Assembly (NCBI RefSeq): GCF_004310285.1
Contig: NZ_SISF01000033.1
Coordinates: 310,001 to 374,000 of the forward strand
From: Agrobacterium cavarae
GTDB taxonomy: Bacteria; Pseudomonadota; Alphaproteobacteria; Rhizobiales; Rhizobiaceae
DNA length: 64,000 nt
Direction: 5' to 3'
Under the pieces are notes generated by a model, which saw nothing but the letters and a program-made list of their open reading frames with translations, was not told the origin of the DNA and made no database searches. The position numbers and the translations under genes are program-made. Shown here piece after piece: positions 52,247 to 60,366 of the stretch. Every line of letters starts with the position of its first letter. Within the stretch, counting starts at the first letter, position 1.

Positions 52247-52691
52247 ACTCAATACTCCGTGGATAGCGAGACCCCGGTTCAAACAGGAACCAACCCGCCA
52301 CTCCGGCTGTGCCGGAATGATTCTCAAAAGTTACCCGCCATTAATAAAAAAACTGCGCTGTTAACTTTTCATTTACGGGCATCGTTAATGATAAGGGAGA
52401 TCATTTAAGGGTCGGTAAATGCCAAGCCCAAAAAACCACTGGGCACGACAATGCAAGAGTCGATTGAATCACTTAGGGGGTTTTCCTCATCTATTGGTTC
52501 ATGTTTGGCGATGAGGGATTCACGTTGAAAAACAGCAGAGTGCCCGAATTATTTAATAAATTCTGCATACCTTGCCAAAGGAGAGAAGAATTTGTTAACC
52601 ATTTGGTGGCAGCCTGCAAATCAGGCAACGTCTGGATCCGCATCGCGCAAAGGCATTGATTTACCAACCGCGGGCGGCAAAGGGGATAATT
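52247..52691. promoter_or_regulatory. ctrA promoter region with GANTC sites and CtrA-box-like elements
   Basis: 445 bp without a gene. Three CcrM sites (GANTC) lie at 52457-52461 (GAGTC), 52466-52470 (GAATC) and 52517-52521 (GATTC). Two CtrA-like boxes differ from TTAA-N7-TTAA by one base: 52361-52375 (TTAA-N7-TTTA) and 52405-52419 (TTAA-N7-TAAA). This fits methylation-dependent and autoregulated ctrA control. Confidence 0.6.
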
Positions 52692-53396
52692 ATGCGGGTT
52701 CTACTTATTGAAGACGACAGCGCAACGGCTCAGAGCATTGAGCTGATGTTGAAGTCAGAAAGTTTCAACGTCTATACGACCGACCTCGGTGAGGAAGGCG
52801 TGGACCTTGGAAAGCTCTACGATTACGATATTATCCTTCTCGATCTCAACCTCCCGGATATGTCCGGTTACGAGGTCTTGAGAACACTCCGTCTCTCGAA
52901 GGTCAAGACACCGATCCTCATTCTGTCGGGCATGGCTGGTATCGAAGACAAGGTGCGCGGTCTCGGCTTCGGCGCCGACGATTACATGACCAAGCCGTTC
53001 CACAAGGACGAACTGGTTGCCCGCATTCACGCCATCGTGCGCCGCTCCAAGGGTCACGCCCAGTCGGTCATCGCCACCGGCGAACTGATCGTCAACCTGG
53101 ATGCCAAGACTGTTGAAGTTGGCGGCCAGCGCGTTCACCTGACGGGCAAGGAATACCAGATGCTGGAGCTTCTGTCGCTCCGCAAGGGTACCACGCTCAC
53201 CAAGGAAATGTTCCTCAACCACCTTTACGGCGGTATGGACGAGCCTGAACTGAAGATCATCGACGTGTTCATCTGCAAGCTGCGCAAGAAGCTCGCAAAC
53301 GCAGCAGGCGGCGCGAACTACATCGAAACGGTCTGGGGCCGCGGCTACGTTCTGCGCGAGCCGGACAGCAACACCGAATATCTCGAGACCGCCTGA
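52692..53396 (+). CDS. ctrA: cell-cycle master response regulator CtrA
   Basis: 234 aa OmpR-class regulator. The receiver starts MRVLLIEDDSATAQSIELML, with phospho-acceptor D51 (ILLDLNLPDMSG) and K101-region TKPFHKDELVARIHAIVRRS. The winged-helix domain contains LTGKEYQMLELLSLRKGTTL and IIDVFICKLRKKL, nearly identical to CtrA of other alphaproteobacteria. The ATG follows AGGGGATAATT; an in-frame start at 52656 adds an unconserved extension. Regulators SciP and ChpT are encoded within 2.1 kb. Confidence 0.97.
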   Translation: MRVLLIEDDSATAQSIELMLKSESFNVYTTDLGEEGVDLGKLYDYDIILLDLNLPDMSGYEVLRTLRLSKVKTPILILSGMAGIEDKVRGLGFGADDYMTKPFHKDELVARIHAIVRRSKGHAQSVIATGELIVNLDAKTVEVGGQRVHLTGKEYQMLELLSLRKGTTLTKEMFLNHLYGGMDEPELKIIDVFICKLRKKLANAAGGANYIETVWGRGYVLREPDSNTEYLETA

Positions 53397-53436
53397 TTAT
53401 CTCCTGAACATGCCTCCCAAGCATGATTGTCATGAC

Positions 53437-53470
53437 AAACCCGCCGCGCAAACGGCGGGTTTTGTTTTTT
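53437..53470 (+). terminator. rho-independent terminator of ctrA
   Basis: AAACCCGCCG-CGCAAA-CGGCGGGTTT followed by TGTTTTTT, 40 bases after the ctrA stop; a textbook terminator. Confidence 0.93.
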
Positions 53471-53504
53471 GCGACACCGCGAGACAACGGAAAAAGAGCA
53501 TGTC

Positions 53505-54010
53505 ATGACGATTCGCAGAGCCTCTAAAGACGACGCCTCTAGCCTTGCGGCACTCTCCATCGAAGTCTGGATCGGCACCTATCTCAGGAACGGCGTGTCG
53601 AAATTCTTTGCCGATTACGCCTCTCGACCTTCACCACGCAGATATTCGAAGCCTTCATCGATGATGAAAACGAGATCGTTCTCGTCTCCGACAATAGCGA
53701 CGGCATAGACGGCTTCGTGCGCGTCACGCTCCATAGCCCCGCCCCTTTCGAGAACGGCCCGGAAACAGAAATCGCAACGCTCTATGTTCAGCCGCGACAC
53801 AAGGGAAAAGGCATCGGCAAACGGCTTCTCGATGAAGTTTTCAGGCTCTGCGTCGAACGGCAATGTGACGGCGTGTGGCTCGCGGTCAACAGTGAGAATC
53901 AGGACGCCATCGCCTTCTATGAACGTCTCGGTTTTACACGCGAGGGCCAGACTACGTTCCGGATCGGCGACCAATCCTATGCCAACGCGGTGATGGTGAC
54001 GCGGTTTTGA
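53505..54010 (+). pseudogene. GNAT N-acetyltransferase with a frameshift
   Basis: Two frames together give one GNAT protein of about 168 aa. The first (from ATG 53505, MTIRRASKDDASSLAALSIE, to FFADYA) leaves frame near 53619-53621. The continuation LSTFTTQIFEAFIDDENEIV in the +2 frame runs to 54010 and includes the acetyl-CoA motif VQPRHKGKGIGKRLLDEVF and NSENQDAIAFYERLGF. A single base appears to be missing. Without it the first frame ends at 53708. It is a pseudogene or a sequence error; the rest is intact, pointing to a recent event. Confidence 0.8.
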
Positions 54011-54122
54011 CGATCCGGCGAAGCGTCATGTGACGTGATCGACAGCGACGACTGGTTCGCAGCCACCCCCACATTTCACTCGGCACAAAAAATGGGCCAC
54101 CTCACGGCAGCCCACATCAGAA

Positions 54123-54782
54123 TCAGGCCGCTTCGGCGGCCCCGGCCATGGAGGCTGTAAAGACCACGCGGTCCTCATAAATCTTGTACTCAATCTTCAT
54201 GCCAGCTTCTTCCGCCAGAAGCAGCGTGTAGTAAGGCTGGACGGAATGGGCGTCGATTGCCTCTTCTTCCGTGCCTTCCGCAAGGGCTGCAAACTTGGCG
54301 GGCACGCGCATCATGCGGCCCTTCACCGTGATTTCGAAGCGGGCATCGCCTTCGGGGTTTTCCAGGACGATATCCGCATTGCCGCCGCGCGGGATCGCGC
54401 CATAGGCAACAAGGAAGAGGTTCAGCAGCAGCTTGACGCGGTTCTTGGCGACGATGGCGCGCGGACCGGACCAGGTGACTTCCACCTTCTTTTCCGCAGC
54501 GGCAAAATCCTTGGCAGCCTTCTCCGCTTCGCCCGTGTCGATCGACGCACCGGCCGAGCCGGAAGCACCGAAGGCAAGACGTGCAAATTTCAGCCTTACG
54601 GAGGCATTCAGCGCCGAGGTGCGGATAAGGTCCAGCGCATCGGCATCGGTGCCGCCTTCGTCGAGAAGTTCAAGACCGTTATTGATGGCTCCGACCGGCG
54701 AAATGACGTCGTGGCAGACGCGGCTGCACAGAAGTGCCGCCAGATCCGGGCCGGAGAGCGAGATATTGAATTTTGATGTCAT
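54123..54782 (-). CDS. chpT: histidine phosphotransferase ChpT
   Basis: 219 aa. ChpT passes phosphate from CckA to CtrA and CpdR. The DHp-like helix contains LLCSRVCHDVISPVGAINNG with H24 as phospho-site, and a degenerate HATPase-like domain follows (VKLLLNLFLVAYGAIPRGG). The ATG at 54782 has GCAGGAGAAAATCT upstream; the open frame further upstream crosses a RIME-like repeat and is not coding. It is only 0.7 kb from ctrA. Confidence 0.9.
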   Translation of the reverse strand: MTSKFNISLSGPDLAALLCSRVCHDVISPVGAINNGLELLDEGGTDADALDLIRTSALNASVRLKFARLAFGASGSAGASIDTGEAEKAAKDFAAAEKKVEVTWSGPRAIVAKNRVKLLLNLFLVAYGAIPRGGNADIVLENPEGDARFEITVKGRMMRVPAKFAALAEGTEEEAIDAHSVQPYYTLLLAEEAGMKIEYKIYEDRVVFTASMAGAAEAA

Positions 54783-54826
54783 AGATTTTCTCCTGCGCGG
54801 ATGGAGCGCGGACCCTATAAAAATTG

Positions 54827-54932
54827 CTTCAGCATTGGCCCGGAAATCGGAACCGATTTTCGGAAAAGCACGACGCGTCACCTCAAACTGTTGGAGCGCC
54901 CCACGGGCGTCCGAAAGGACGCGAGGCGCTCT
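54827..54932 (+). repeat. RIME-like mosaic repeat (copy C)
   Basis: From CTTCAGCATTGGCCCGGAAA through ACCGATTTTCGG and CACGACGCGTCACC to the second palindrome GAGCGCC...GGCGCTC. It lies in the upstream leader region of chpT. Confidence 0.8.
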
Positions 54933-55039
54933 CATGAGCTTTTCCTTGTTAAATACAATATGTCCTGTCGAAAACGTGCTTCGCCGGACCGATTCCATTT
55001 AGCAAGGAAACGCTCTAAGCCATAATGACACCATATTTG

Positions 55040-55055
55040 GTAAACCGATTGTTAA
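55040..55055. promoter_or_regulatory. CtrA-box-like element upstream of eipA
   Basis: On the minus strand TTAACAATCGGTTTAC is TTAA-N7-TTTA, one base off the CtrA consensus and the same variant as at 52361. It lies 69 bp upstream of the eipA start in the chpT-eipA divergent gap. Confidence 0.4.
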
Positions 55056-55123
55056 TATCATGGTCTCAAAATGCCAAATGTCTTAACACGGCAATGGTAA
55101 CAAACAGACGGACGGAACTGACG

Positions 55124-55714
55124 ATGCGACTTAACCAACTCCGCACCATCGCACGCCTCGGACTGGTAAAGATTTTCGTGATGCTCGCGAGCCTGTCTTT
55201 GTCGGCTGCGCAGGCATCGGCACAAAGCAGCGATCAATACACAATCCAGGAAATTGTCGATGCCGGTCACGGCTTCTTCGGCGAGACGACGGGCGGCCTT
55301 GCGAAGGTCGTGGAACGCGCATTCCAGCAATATGGTCTGCCGAATGGCTACATTCTGGGCCAGGAAGGCTCCGGCGCCTTTGTTGCGGGCCTCACCTATG
55401 GCGAAGGCACGCTGTATACGAAGAATGCCGGCCAGCATCCGGTCTTCTGGCAGGGCCCATCACTCGGTCTCGATTACGGCGGCCAGGGCACGCGCGCCAT
55501 GATGCTCGTCTACAACCTTCCTTCCGTCAACGCGCTCTATCGTCGTTATGGCGGCGTCAGCGGCTCGGCCTTCATCGTCGCCGGCGTTGGCATGACGGTT
55601 TTGAAGAACAGCGACGTCACCATCGCCCCGATCCGTACCGGCATCGGCGCGCGTCTTGGCATCAATGTCGGCTATCTGAAACTCACCCCGCAGCCGACCT
55701 GGAACCCTTTCTGA
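55124..55714 (+). CDS. eipA: EipA-family periplasmic envelope protein (DUF1134)
   Basis: 196 aa. A signal peptide (to about ASAQSSD) precedes a DUF1134 domain containing YTIQEIVDAGHGFFGETTGG, AFQQYGLPNGYILGQEGSGA, LYTKNAGQHPVFWQGPSLG and TIAPIRTGIGARLGINVGYL. EipA is needed for envelope integrity in Brucella, where it is under CtrA control. The ATG at 55124 starts the signal peptide; an ATG at 55094 is also in frame. A CtrA-like box lies upstream. Confidence 0.87.
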   Translation: MRLNQLRTIARLGLVKIFVMLASLSLSAAQASAQSSDQYTIQEIVDAGHGFFGETTGGLAKVVERAFQQYGLPNGYILGQEGSGAFVAGLTYGEGTLYTKNAGQHPVFWQGPSLGLDYGGQGTRAMMLVYNLPSVNALYRRYGGVSGSAFIVAGVGMTVLKNSDVTIAPIRTGIGARLGINVGYLKLTPQPTWNPF

Positions 55715-55756
55715 TTCGTCAGCCGCTCACTTTTGCAGTAAAGTCCTCTAACGCGA

Positions 55757-55863
55757 CTACAGCATCGGCCCGAAAATCGGAATCGATTTTCGGAAAGCAC
55801 GATGCGTAGCTTCAAAAAGGTAAAGCGTCCTTCGTGCGTCCAATAGGACACACGGCGCTTTAG
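55757..55863 (+). repeat. RIME-like mosaic repeat (copy D)
   Basis: Complete copy of about 107 bp: CTACAGCATCGGCCCGAAAA, then GAATCGATTTTCGG, GCACGATGCGTAGC and the second palindrome CGTGCGTCC-AATA-GGACACACGG. It fills much of the gap between eipA and the coiled-coil gene. Confidence 0.85.
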
Positions 55864-55980
55864 CGTGTAAGGCGATGACCGCCTGGCGCAAGATTGCCAT
55901 GACAGTCTTCGCCGCGACGATGAAATGAGCTGCCATTTTGGGTCATCGACCCATGGCGCTTCCTGTGGAGACGACCACGC

Positions 55981-57090
55981 GTGATTGAGTACGCCCTTAT
56001 TTTCGGCCTTGGTTTTCTCTGCGCAATTTTGCTGGTTTCGTTGATTGCCCCTGCGATCCATCGGCGCATCGTGTCCTATACCGAAAAGCGACTGCGTGCG
56101 ACGATGCCAATGAGCCCGCAGGAGGTGCGTGCGCAAAAGGACATGGCGCGTGCGCTCTATGCCGCGGAAAATGCCCGCACCCGTCAGGAACTGGATTCCG
56201 AGCGGGAGAAGGCTCTGGCGCTGAAGTTCAAGAATGAGGCGGCCCAGGGCGACGCCGGACGGCTTCTTGCCGAAACCCGCGAGCTGAAACTGCAGCTCGA
56301 GCAGATGACGCTGGAGGCCGGCGACCTGCGCGCCAAGGCCCGCCGTCACGAGGACGCCGTCGCCCGGCTGACGACCAAGCTCAACGATGCTGAAGAAACG
56401 GCGATTGCCCGCACCCAGGAAATCTCCAATCTCACCAAGCGCGTCAGCGCCATTTCCCGCGAACTGGACGATCTCAAGATCGCGCTGTCGGCCCGCGATC
56501 TGGAAGTGGAGCAAGGTAAAAGCAAGGCGACCTCCTGGCGCAAGGAGCGTGAGGACATCACCCGCCAGCTGGAAAACGCCGCCGCAAAAGCGCGCGAGAC
56601 CGCCCAGCATATGAACCGCGAAAGCCGCAAGATCGCTCGCCTTGAAGATCAGCTTGCCAAGGAAATGGCGCGCAATGCCGATAGCGAGATGCTGCTGGAG
56701 CGTCGCGCCCAGGAAATCGCCCGCCTGAAAGAGCGCATGAGCGGCAACGAGGGCAGCAAGGATGCGCTGAGCACCGCCCCTCTTCCGCTCATCCAGTCTG
56801 AAACCTCTGTGGAAACGCCAGAACGGCTTCCGCGTGAAATCGAGGATATCCGCAATCAGGGCACGGCGCTGACGGAGCGGCTGTTGAATATCAAGGGCGA
56901 CACCCATGATGAGGCGATCCGCAACGAGATCAGTCAGATTGCCGCACGCATGATCGCGCTCACTGCCGCGCAGGAAGGCGAAAGCTCCCCCATCCCCGCT
57001 CTCATCGCCAATGCCGAAAGCGCCGGTGGCCGCCAAAGCCTTGCCAACCGTGCCAGCGAGCTGATGGCGCGCCGCGCCGGGTCATCATGA
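55981..57090 (+). CDS. membrane-anchored coiled-coil protein, function unknown
   Basis: 369 aa. A single N-terminal helix (about residues 4-25, ALIFGLGFLCAILLVSLIAP) is followed by about 240 residues of continuous charged coiled coil (Arg/Glu/Ala-rich, including LLAETRELKLQLEQMTLEAG) and a helical C-terminal part with IRNEISQIAARMIALTAAQ. Conserved-looking in rhizobia but not assigned to a family here. The start is GTG. The topology suggests a scaffold facing the cytoplasm (inference). Confidence 0.75.
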   Translation: MIEYALIFGLGFLCAILLVSLIAPAIHRRIVSYTEKRLRATMPMSPQEVRAQKDMARALYAAENARTRQELDSEREKALALKFKNEAAQGDAGRLLAETRELKLQLEQMTLEAGDLRAKARRHEDAVARLTTKLNDAEETAIARTQEISNLTKRVSAISRELDDLKIALSARDLEVEQGKSKATSWRKEREDITRQLENAAAKARETAQHMNRESRKIARLEDQLAKEMARNADSEMLLERRAQEIARLKERMSGNEGSKDALSTAPLPLIQSETSVETPERLPREIEDIRNQGTALTERLLNIKGDTHDEAIRNEISQIAARMIALTAAQEGESSPIPALIANAESAGGRQSLANRASELMARRAGSS

Positions 57091-57188
57091 GAAGAATGCT
57101 CACGCTGTAGCGAGGGCGAGCACCAGCATCGGCCCTCTTGGGAATAGGTGTAGCCTCAGCCACGCGCAACGATACACGGCGTGAAGGA

Positions 57189-57917
57189 TCAGCTGACCCA
57201 TCGGTTCGGCGCGAATATTGCGACAGCCGCGGCGACCAGCTCGGCATTCCCGCTGGACAGGGTGCCATCCGGCTTTGACGGGCCGTCTTCCAGTCCGACC
57301 CGCGTCGACCAGCGCCGCTCTCGCGCGCGTCGCACGAAATGCCAGACGGTCGCATCGAAGCCGTGCAGCAGGATTGGCCGGGACAGCCCGGCGTCGGCCA
57401 GCACCTGCGCGATGCCATCGGCGATCTCGTCGGCTTTGTTGATATCCTGCTCTTCGATTTCGATTAGCACCCGGAACAGGGGCGGACAATCCGGCAATGC
57501 GATGAGCCGCTTCGCGTCGGCGATCGTCGCCAGACCGGCTTCGATGCCGACTCCGATCCTGTCAAGAATCGCCATCACCGCGGGAGCATCCGGTTCGGAG
57601 AGATTGACCGACGCATAATCGGGCCGCTCACGCCAAGCCGCGATGCGTGCCCGCGTGGTTGCTGCATTTGCTTCGATCCATGCGCCCGTGGAAACGCCGA
57701 TCAGCGTGCCTGGGCAGGCGCGGCGCATGGCACGGATCGTGTCATCGACGGCCTCAAGGCTCTCCCGGCCCGAGTCATCGCGCGGGTGGATGTGCAGTTC
57801 GGCGGCACCCGCCTCGATCGAGGCAACACCATCGCGGACCATGCCATCGACCGTCAGGGGCAAATTCGGATGGTAATCGGCGGGACGGGCTCCGTTGATG
57901 CAGGCTTGGACGATCAT
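57189..57917 (-). CDS. BKACE-family 3-keto-5-aminohexanoate cleavage-like protein (DUF849)
   Basis: 242 aa TIM-barrel enzyme. It has MIVQACINGARPADYHPNLP, the zinc-site AAELHIHPRDDSGRESL (two His) and LEDGPSKPDG. BKACE enzymes cleave beta-keto acids with acetyl-CoA. It is shorter than the common 270-310 aa, and no lysine-fermentation or other pathway genes are near, so the substrate is open. The ATG at 57917 follows AGGAAG. A RIME-like repeat lies just upstream. Confidence 0.82.
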   Translation of the reverse strand: MIVQACINGARPADYHPNLPLTVDGMVRDGVASIEAGAAELHIHPRDDSGRESLEAVDDTIRAMRRACPGTLIGVSTGAWIEANAATTRARIAAWRERPDYASVNLSEPDAPAVMAILDRIGVGIEAGLATIADAKRLIALPDCPPLFRVLIEIEEQDINKADEIADGIAQVLADAGLSRPILLHGFDATVWHFVRRARERRWSTRVGLEDGPSKPDGTLSSGNAELVAAAVAIFAPNRWVS

Positions 57918-57969
57918 GTGAGCTTCCTGTCGCTTTTGTTGTGGCGGACGTGGCTTCCCAGATTTTGCC

Positions 57970-58075
57970 GACAGCATCGGCCCAAAAATCGGAATCGATT
58001 TTCGGAATGCGCGATGCCTGGATTAAGGACGATAGAGCATCCCTTGTACGTGCAATAGGAGGCACGGCGCTCTAG
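57970..58075 (+). repeat. RIME-like mosaic repeat (copy E)
   Basis: GACAGCATCGGCCCAAAAAT, then GGAATCGATTTTCGG, GCGCGATGCC and a second palindrome CGTGCAATAGGAGGCACGG, ending CGCTCTAG. Its last bases contain CTA, which provides the stop codon of the LysR gene on the minus strand. Confidence 0.82.
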
Positions 58076-59004
58076 CGGCCATTGTCCTGCGGTTTCGACG
58101 ACGGCGCGGAGGACCGGCATACGGCAATGACTGTCTCGCGAAGCCAGCGATGCGCGGGATCGGCTTCCATGCGGGGATGCCAAAGCGCCACGACGGCGAT
58201 CTCCGGCGTTTCCACCGGTAGCGGGAAGCTGACCAACTGATCTTCGAACCATGGATAGGACAGGCAGGACTGTGTGACCAGTGCGACGAGATCGGACTGG
58301 CGCGCAATCCGCAAGGCATCGGGGAAGCCCGGCACCACGGCCACGATCTCGCGGGTCAGGCCGAGCGTCTCAAGAGCGTCATCGACCGGCCCGGTGAATT
58401 GCCCGCGTCGGGACACGACGACATGCCGGGCGGCGGCATACCGCTCAGGCGTCACCGGTGCTAAGAGCAGCGGATGCTCGTGTCGGACAACGCCGACAAA
58501 GCGGTCGCGAAAGAGAAGATGCGTTCTAACCTCGGGCGCAAAGTCGCCCAGCACTCCGATCTCCAGGTCGATCGTTCCATCCCGGAGCGGTCCCGCCTCT
58601 TTAACCGGCTTCGGCGCAAAGCGCAGGCGCGCATGGGGAGCGGTCGCAACCACCGCGGCGGCTAAGGGAGCGGAAAACAAGGCGATGAAACCTTCATTGG
58701 CCCGGATCGTGAAGGTCCGCTCCAGCGTGGCCAGATCGAGGGTACCGTCCTGCGGGCTCAGAACGGCGCGCACATCGCGCGCCAGCACATGAACGCGCTC
58801 ACGCAGCGCGATGGCGCGTGGGGTTGGCACCAGCCCGCGACCTGCCCTTACGAGCAGAGGATCGCCGGTTGCGGCACGCAATCGGGCAAGCGTCCGGCTC
58901 ATGGCGGATGAACTCAGGCCCAGCCGCCGCGCTGTCGCCGTTACGCTTCCTTCAGTCAGAAGCGCATCCAGTGCCGGCAAAAGATTGAGGTCGATGGTGT
59001 CCAT
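58072..59004 (-). CDS. LysR family transcriptional regulator
   Basis: 310 aa. The N-terminal winged helix starts MDTIDLNLLPALDALLTEGS with the recognition helix RRLGLSSSAMSRTLARLR, and a LysR substrate-binding domain follows (TFTIRANEGFIALFSAPLAA). It is divergently transcribed from an SDR oxidoreductase gene 131 bp away, the usual target arrangement. Its stop codon lies in the end of RIME-like copy E, so the final residues (SSAPSSKPQDNGR) may be altered relative to relatives. Confidence 0.9.
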   Translation of the reverse strand: MDTIDLNLLPALDALLTEGSVTATARRLGLSSSAMSRTLARLRAATGDPLLVRAGRGLVPTPRAIALRERVHVLARDVRAVLSPQDGTLDLATLERTFTIRANEGFIALFSAPLAAAVVATAPHARLRFAPKPVKEAGPLRDGTIDLEIGVLGDFAPEVRTHLLFRDRFVGVVRHEHPLLLAPVTPERYAAARHVVVSRRGQFTGPVDDALETLGLTREIVAVVPGFPDALRIARQSDLVALVTQSCLSYPWFEDQLVSFPLPVETPEIAVVALWHPRMEADPAHRWLRETVIAVCRSSAPSSKPQDNGR

Positions 59005-59135
59005 CGAAACACTCTATCCGATACCCGACAGATGCATAGCGCCTTGTGCAACAATAGTTTGCATCCTGTGCGTCTGGCGCATTTCATCTGCGAGGAGGAT
59101 GATGGCGTCCGACATCAAGAAGGAAAGGCGAGATC

Positions 59136-59852
59136 ATGACCTCGAACCATGCAAACGAAACCAACAAAACCACTCTCATCGTCGGCGCATCGCGCGGACT
59201 TGGCCATGCAATGGCGGCGGAATTTTTGGGACGCGGCTGGAATGTGATCGGGACGGTGCGCGGATCGGATCGAAGCCAGCTGCACGACCTTGCAGACGCA
59301 CATCCATGCCGTGTCGAAATCGAACAGCTCGACGTCACAGAACCGGAGCAGATCGCCGCGTTACGTGATCGGTTGGCGGAGGAACAGATCGACATCCTGT
59401 TCGTGAACGCTGGTACGGCGAACACCAATCAGGATGAGACCATTGCGGAGGTGTCAACCGATGAGTTCATCCGCGTGATGGTCACGAATGCGCTTAGTCC
59501 CATGCGGGTGGTCGAAGGCTTGCAGCATTGCGTGACGCCGGTTGGTCTGATCGGCGTAATGTCGTCCGGGCAAGGCAGCATTTCCAACAACAAGAATGGC
59601 GGTCATGAGGTCTATCGCGGCTCCAAGGCTGCGCTGAACCAATATATGCGCAGCTATGCGGCTCGCCATGCCCACGATTCTCGCGCCCTGGTGCTGATGG
59701 CGCCAGGCTGGATCCGCACCGGACTTGGCGGCCCCGATGCGCCCTTCGGCATGGAAGAAACCGTACCGCAGATCGTCACCACGCTTCTCGCGCAGCAGGG
59801 AAAGCCAGGTCTTCGCTATCTCGACCGGGAAGGATGTGACGTTCCCTGGTGA
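59136..59852 (+). CDS. short-chain dehydrogenase/reductase
   Basis: 238 aa Rossmann-fold oxidoreductase. The cofactor motif is LIVGASRGLGHAMAAEFLGRG (TGxxxGxG variant), followed by NAG in FVNAGTA, Ser in VMSSGQGS and the catalytic Y160-x3-K164 (EVYRGSKAALN). Arg after the first strand (TVRGSDR) suggests NADP(H). The substrate is unknown. The ATG follows GGAAAGGCGAGATC, and the divergent LysR gene is the likely controller. Confidence 0.88.
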   Translation: MTSNHANETNKTTLIVGASRGLGHAMAAEFLGRGWNVIGTVRGSDRSQLHDLADAHPCRVEIEQLDVTEPEQIAALRDRLAEEQIDILFVNAGTANTNQDETIAEVSTDEFIRVMVTNALSPMRVVEGLQHCVTPVGLIGVMSSGQGSISNNKNGGHEVYRGSKAALNQYMRSYAARHAHDSRALVLMAPGWIRTGLGGPDAPFGMEETVPQIVTTLLAQQGKPGLRYLDREGCDVPW

Positions 59853-60048
59853 GGATCGCCAAAAAAAATGCGATGAGCGGCATTAAAAATAAAGACCGAT
59901 AAAATTGTACCGATCGATTTAAACGCCCCGAAAATTATGCCTCGTAATGTCGTCTTCAACAGAGGCCGGACAACGAAAGAAAAACCGGCCCGGTAACCGA
60001 AGCGCAAAAGAAACCGGCGGGCAAGCCGGCCACGAAACGGGGTTAGAC

Positions 60049-60288
60049 ATGTTGAAGAAGCTTTTCGCAGCCGCACTGTGCGGCATCGTTATCGCATCCA
60101 TCGCAAGCCACGCAGACGCGGCAGGCCCCGGCGGTCTCGCCAGAAGCTTTGCCAAGATCGAGCGCAACCTCATTGCATCAGCCCCGTCGATCACACAGGG
60201 CGAGCAAGTGGACATCGAGCGCAAGGCCGCGATCGCCTCGCTCGACTTCTACTTCCAGCGCTTCGACCAGTTCGAAAAGCTGCGCTGA
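60049..60288 (+). CDS. small secreted protein, function unknown
   Basis: 79 aa. A signal peptide (MLKKLFAAALCGIVIASIAS, cleavage near ADAAGP) leaves a mature part of about 54 residues, helical and charged (SFAKIERNLIASAPSITQGE; DFYFQRFDQFEKLR). Not recognised. The ATG has GGGGTTAGAC upstream; an in-frame ATG at 59947 would put a disordered basic stretch before the signal and is unlikely. A terminator follows at 60319. Confidence 0.65.
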   Translation: MLKKLFAAALCGIVIASIASHADAAGPGGLARSFAKIERNLIASAPSITQGEQVDIERKAAIASLDFYFQRFDQFEKLR

Positions 60289-60318
60289 ACCGAATATCCA
60301 AGAGATTCATGACCGACT

Positions 60319-60366
60319 GCCGCCCGTCGCTGCGCCCTTGTGGCCTACACGACAGGCGGCTTTTTT
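60319..60366 (+). terminator. terminator after the small secreted protein gene
   Basis: GCCGCC (60319-60324) pairs with GGCGGC (60355-60360), extended by GTCG/CGAC past one mismatch, followed by TTTTTT. The stop codon of the convergent DMT gene (60345) lies in its loop. Confidence 0.75.

Noticed and set aside
55672..57036. 454-codon minus-strand frame opposite the coiled-coil gene
   Set aside because: It runs through a RIME-like repeat and antisense to the coiled-coil gene, with no ribosome-binding site or domain.
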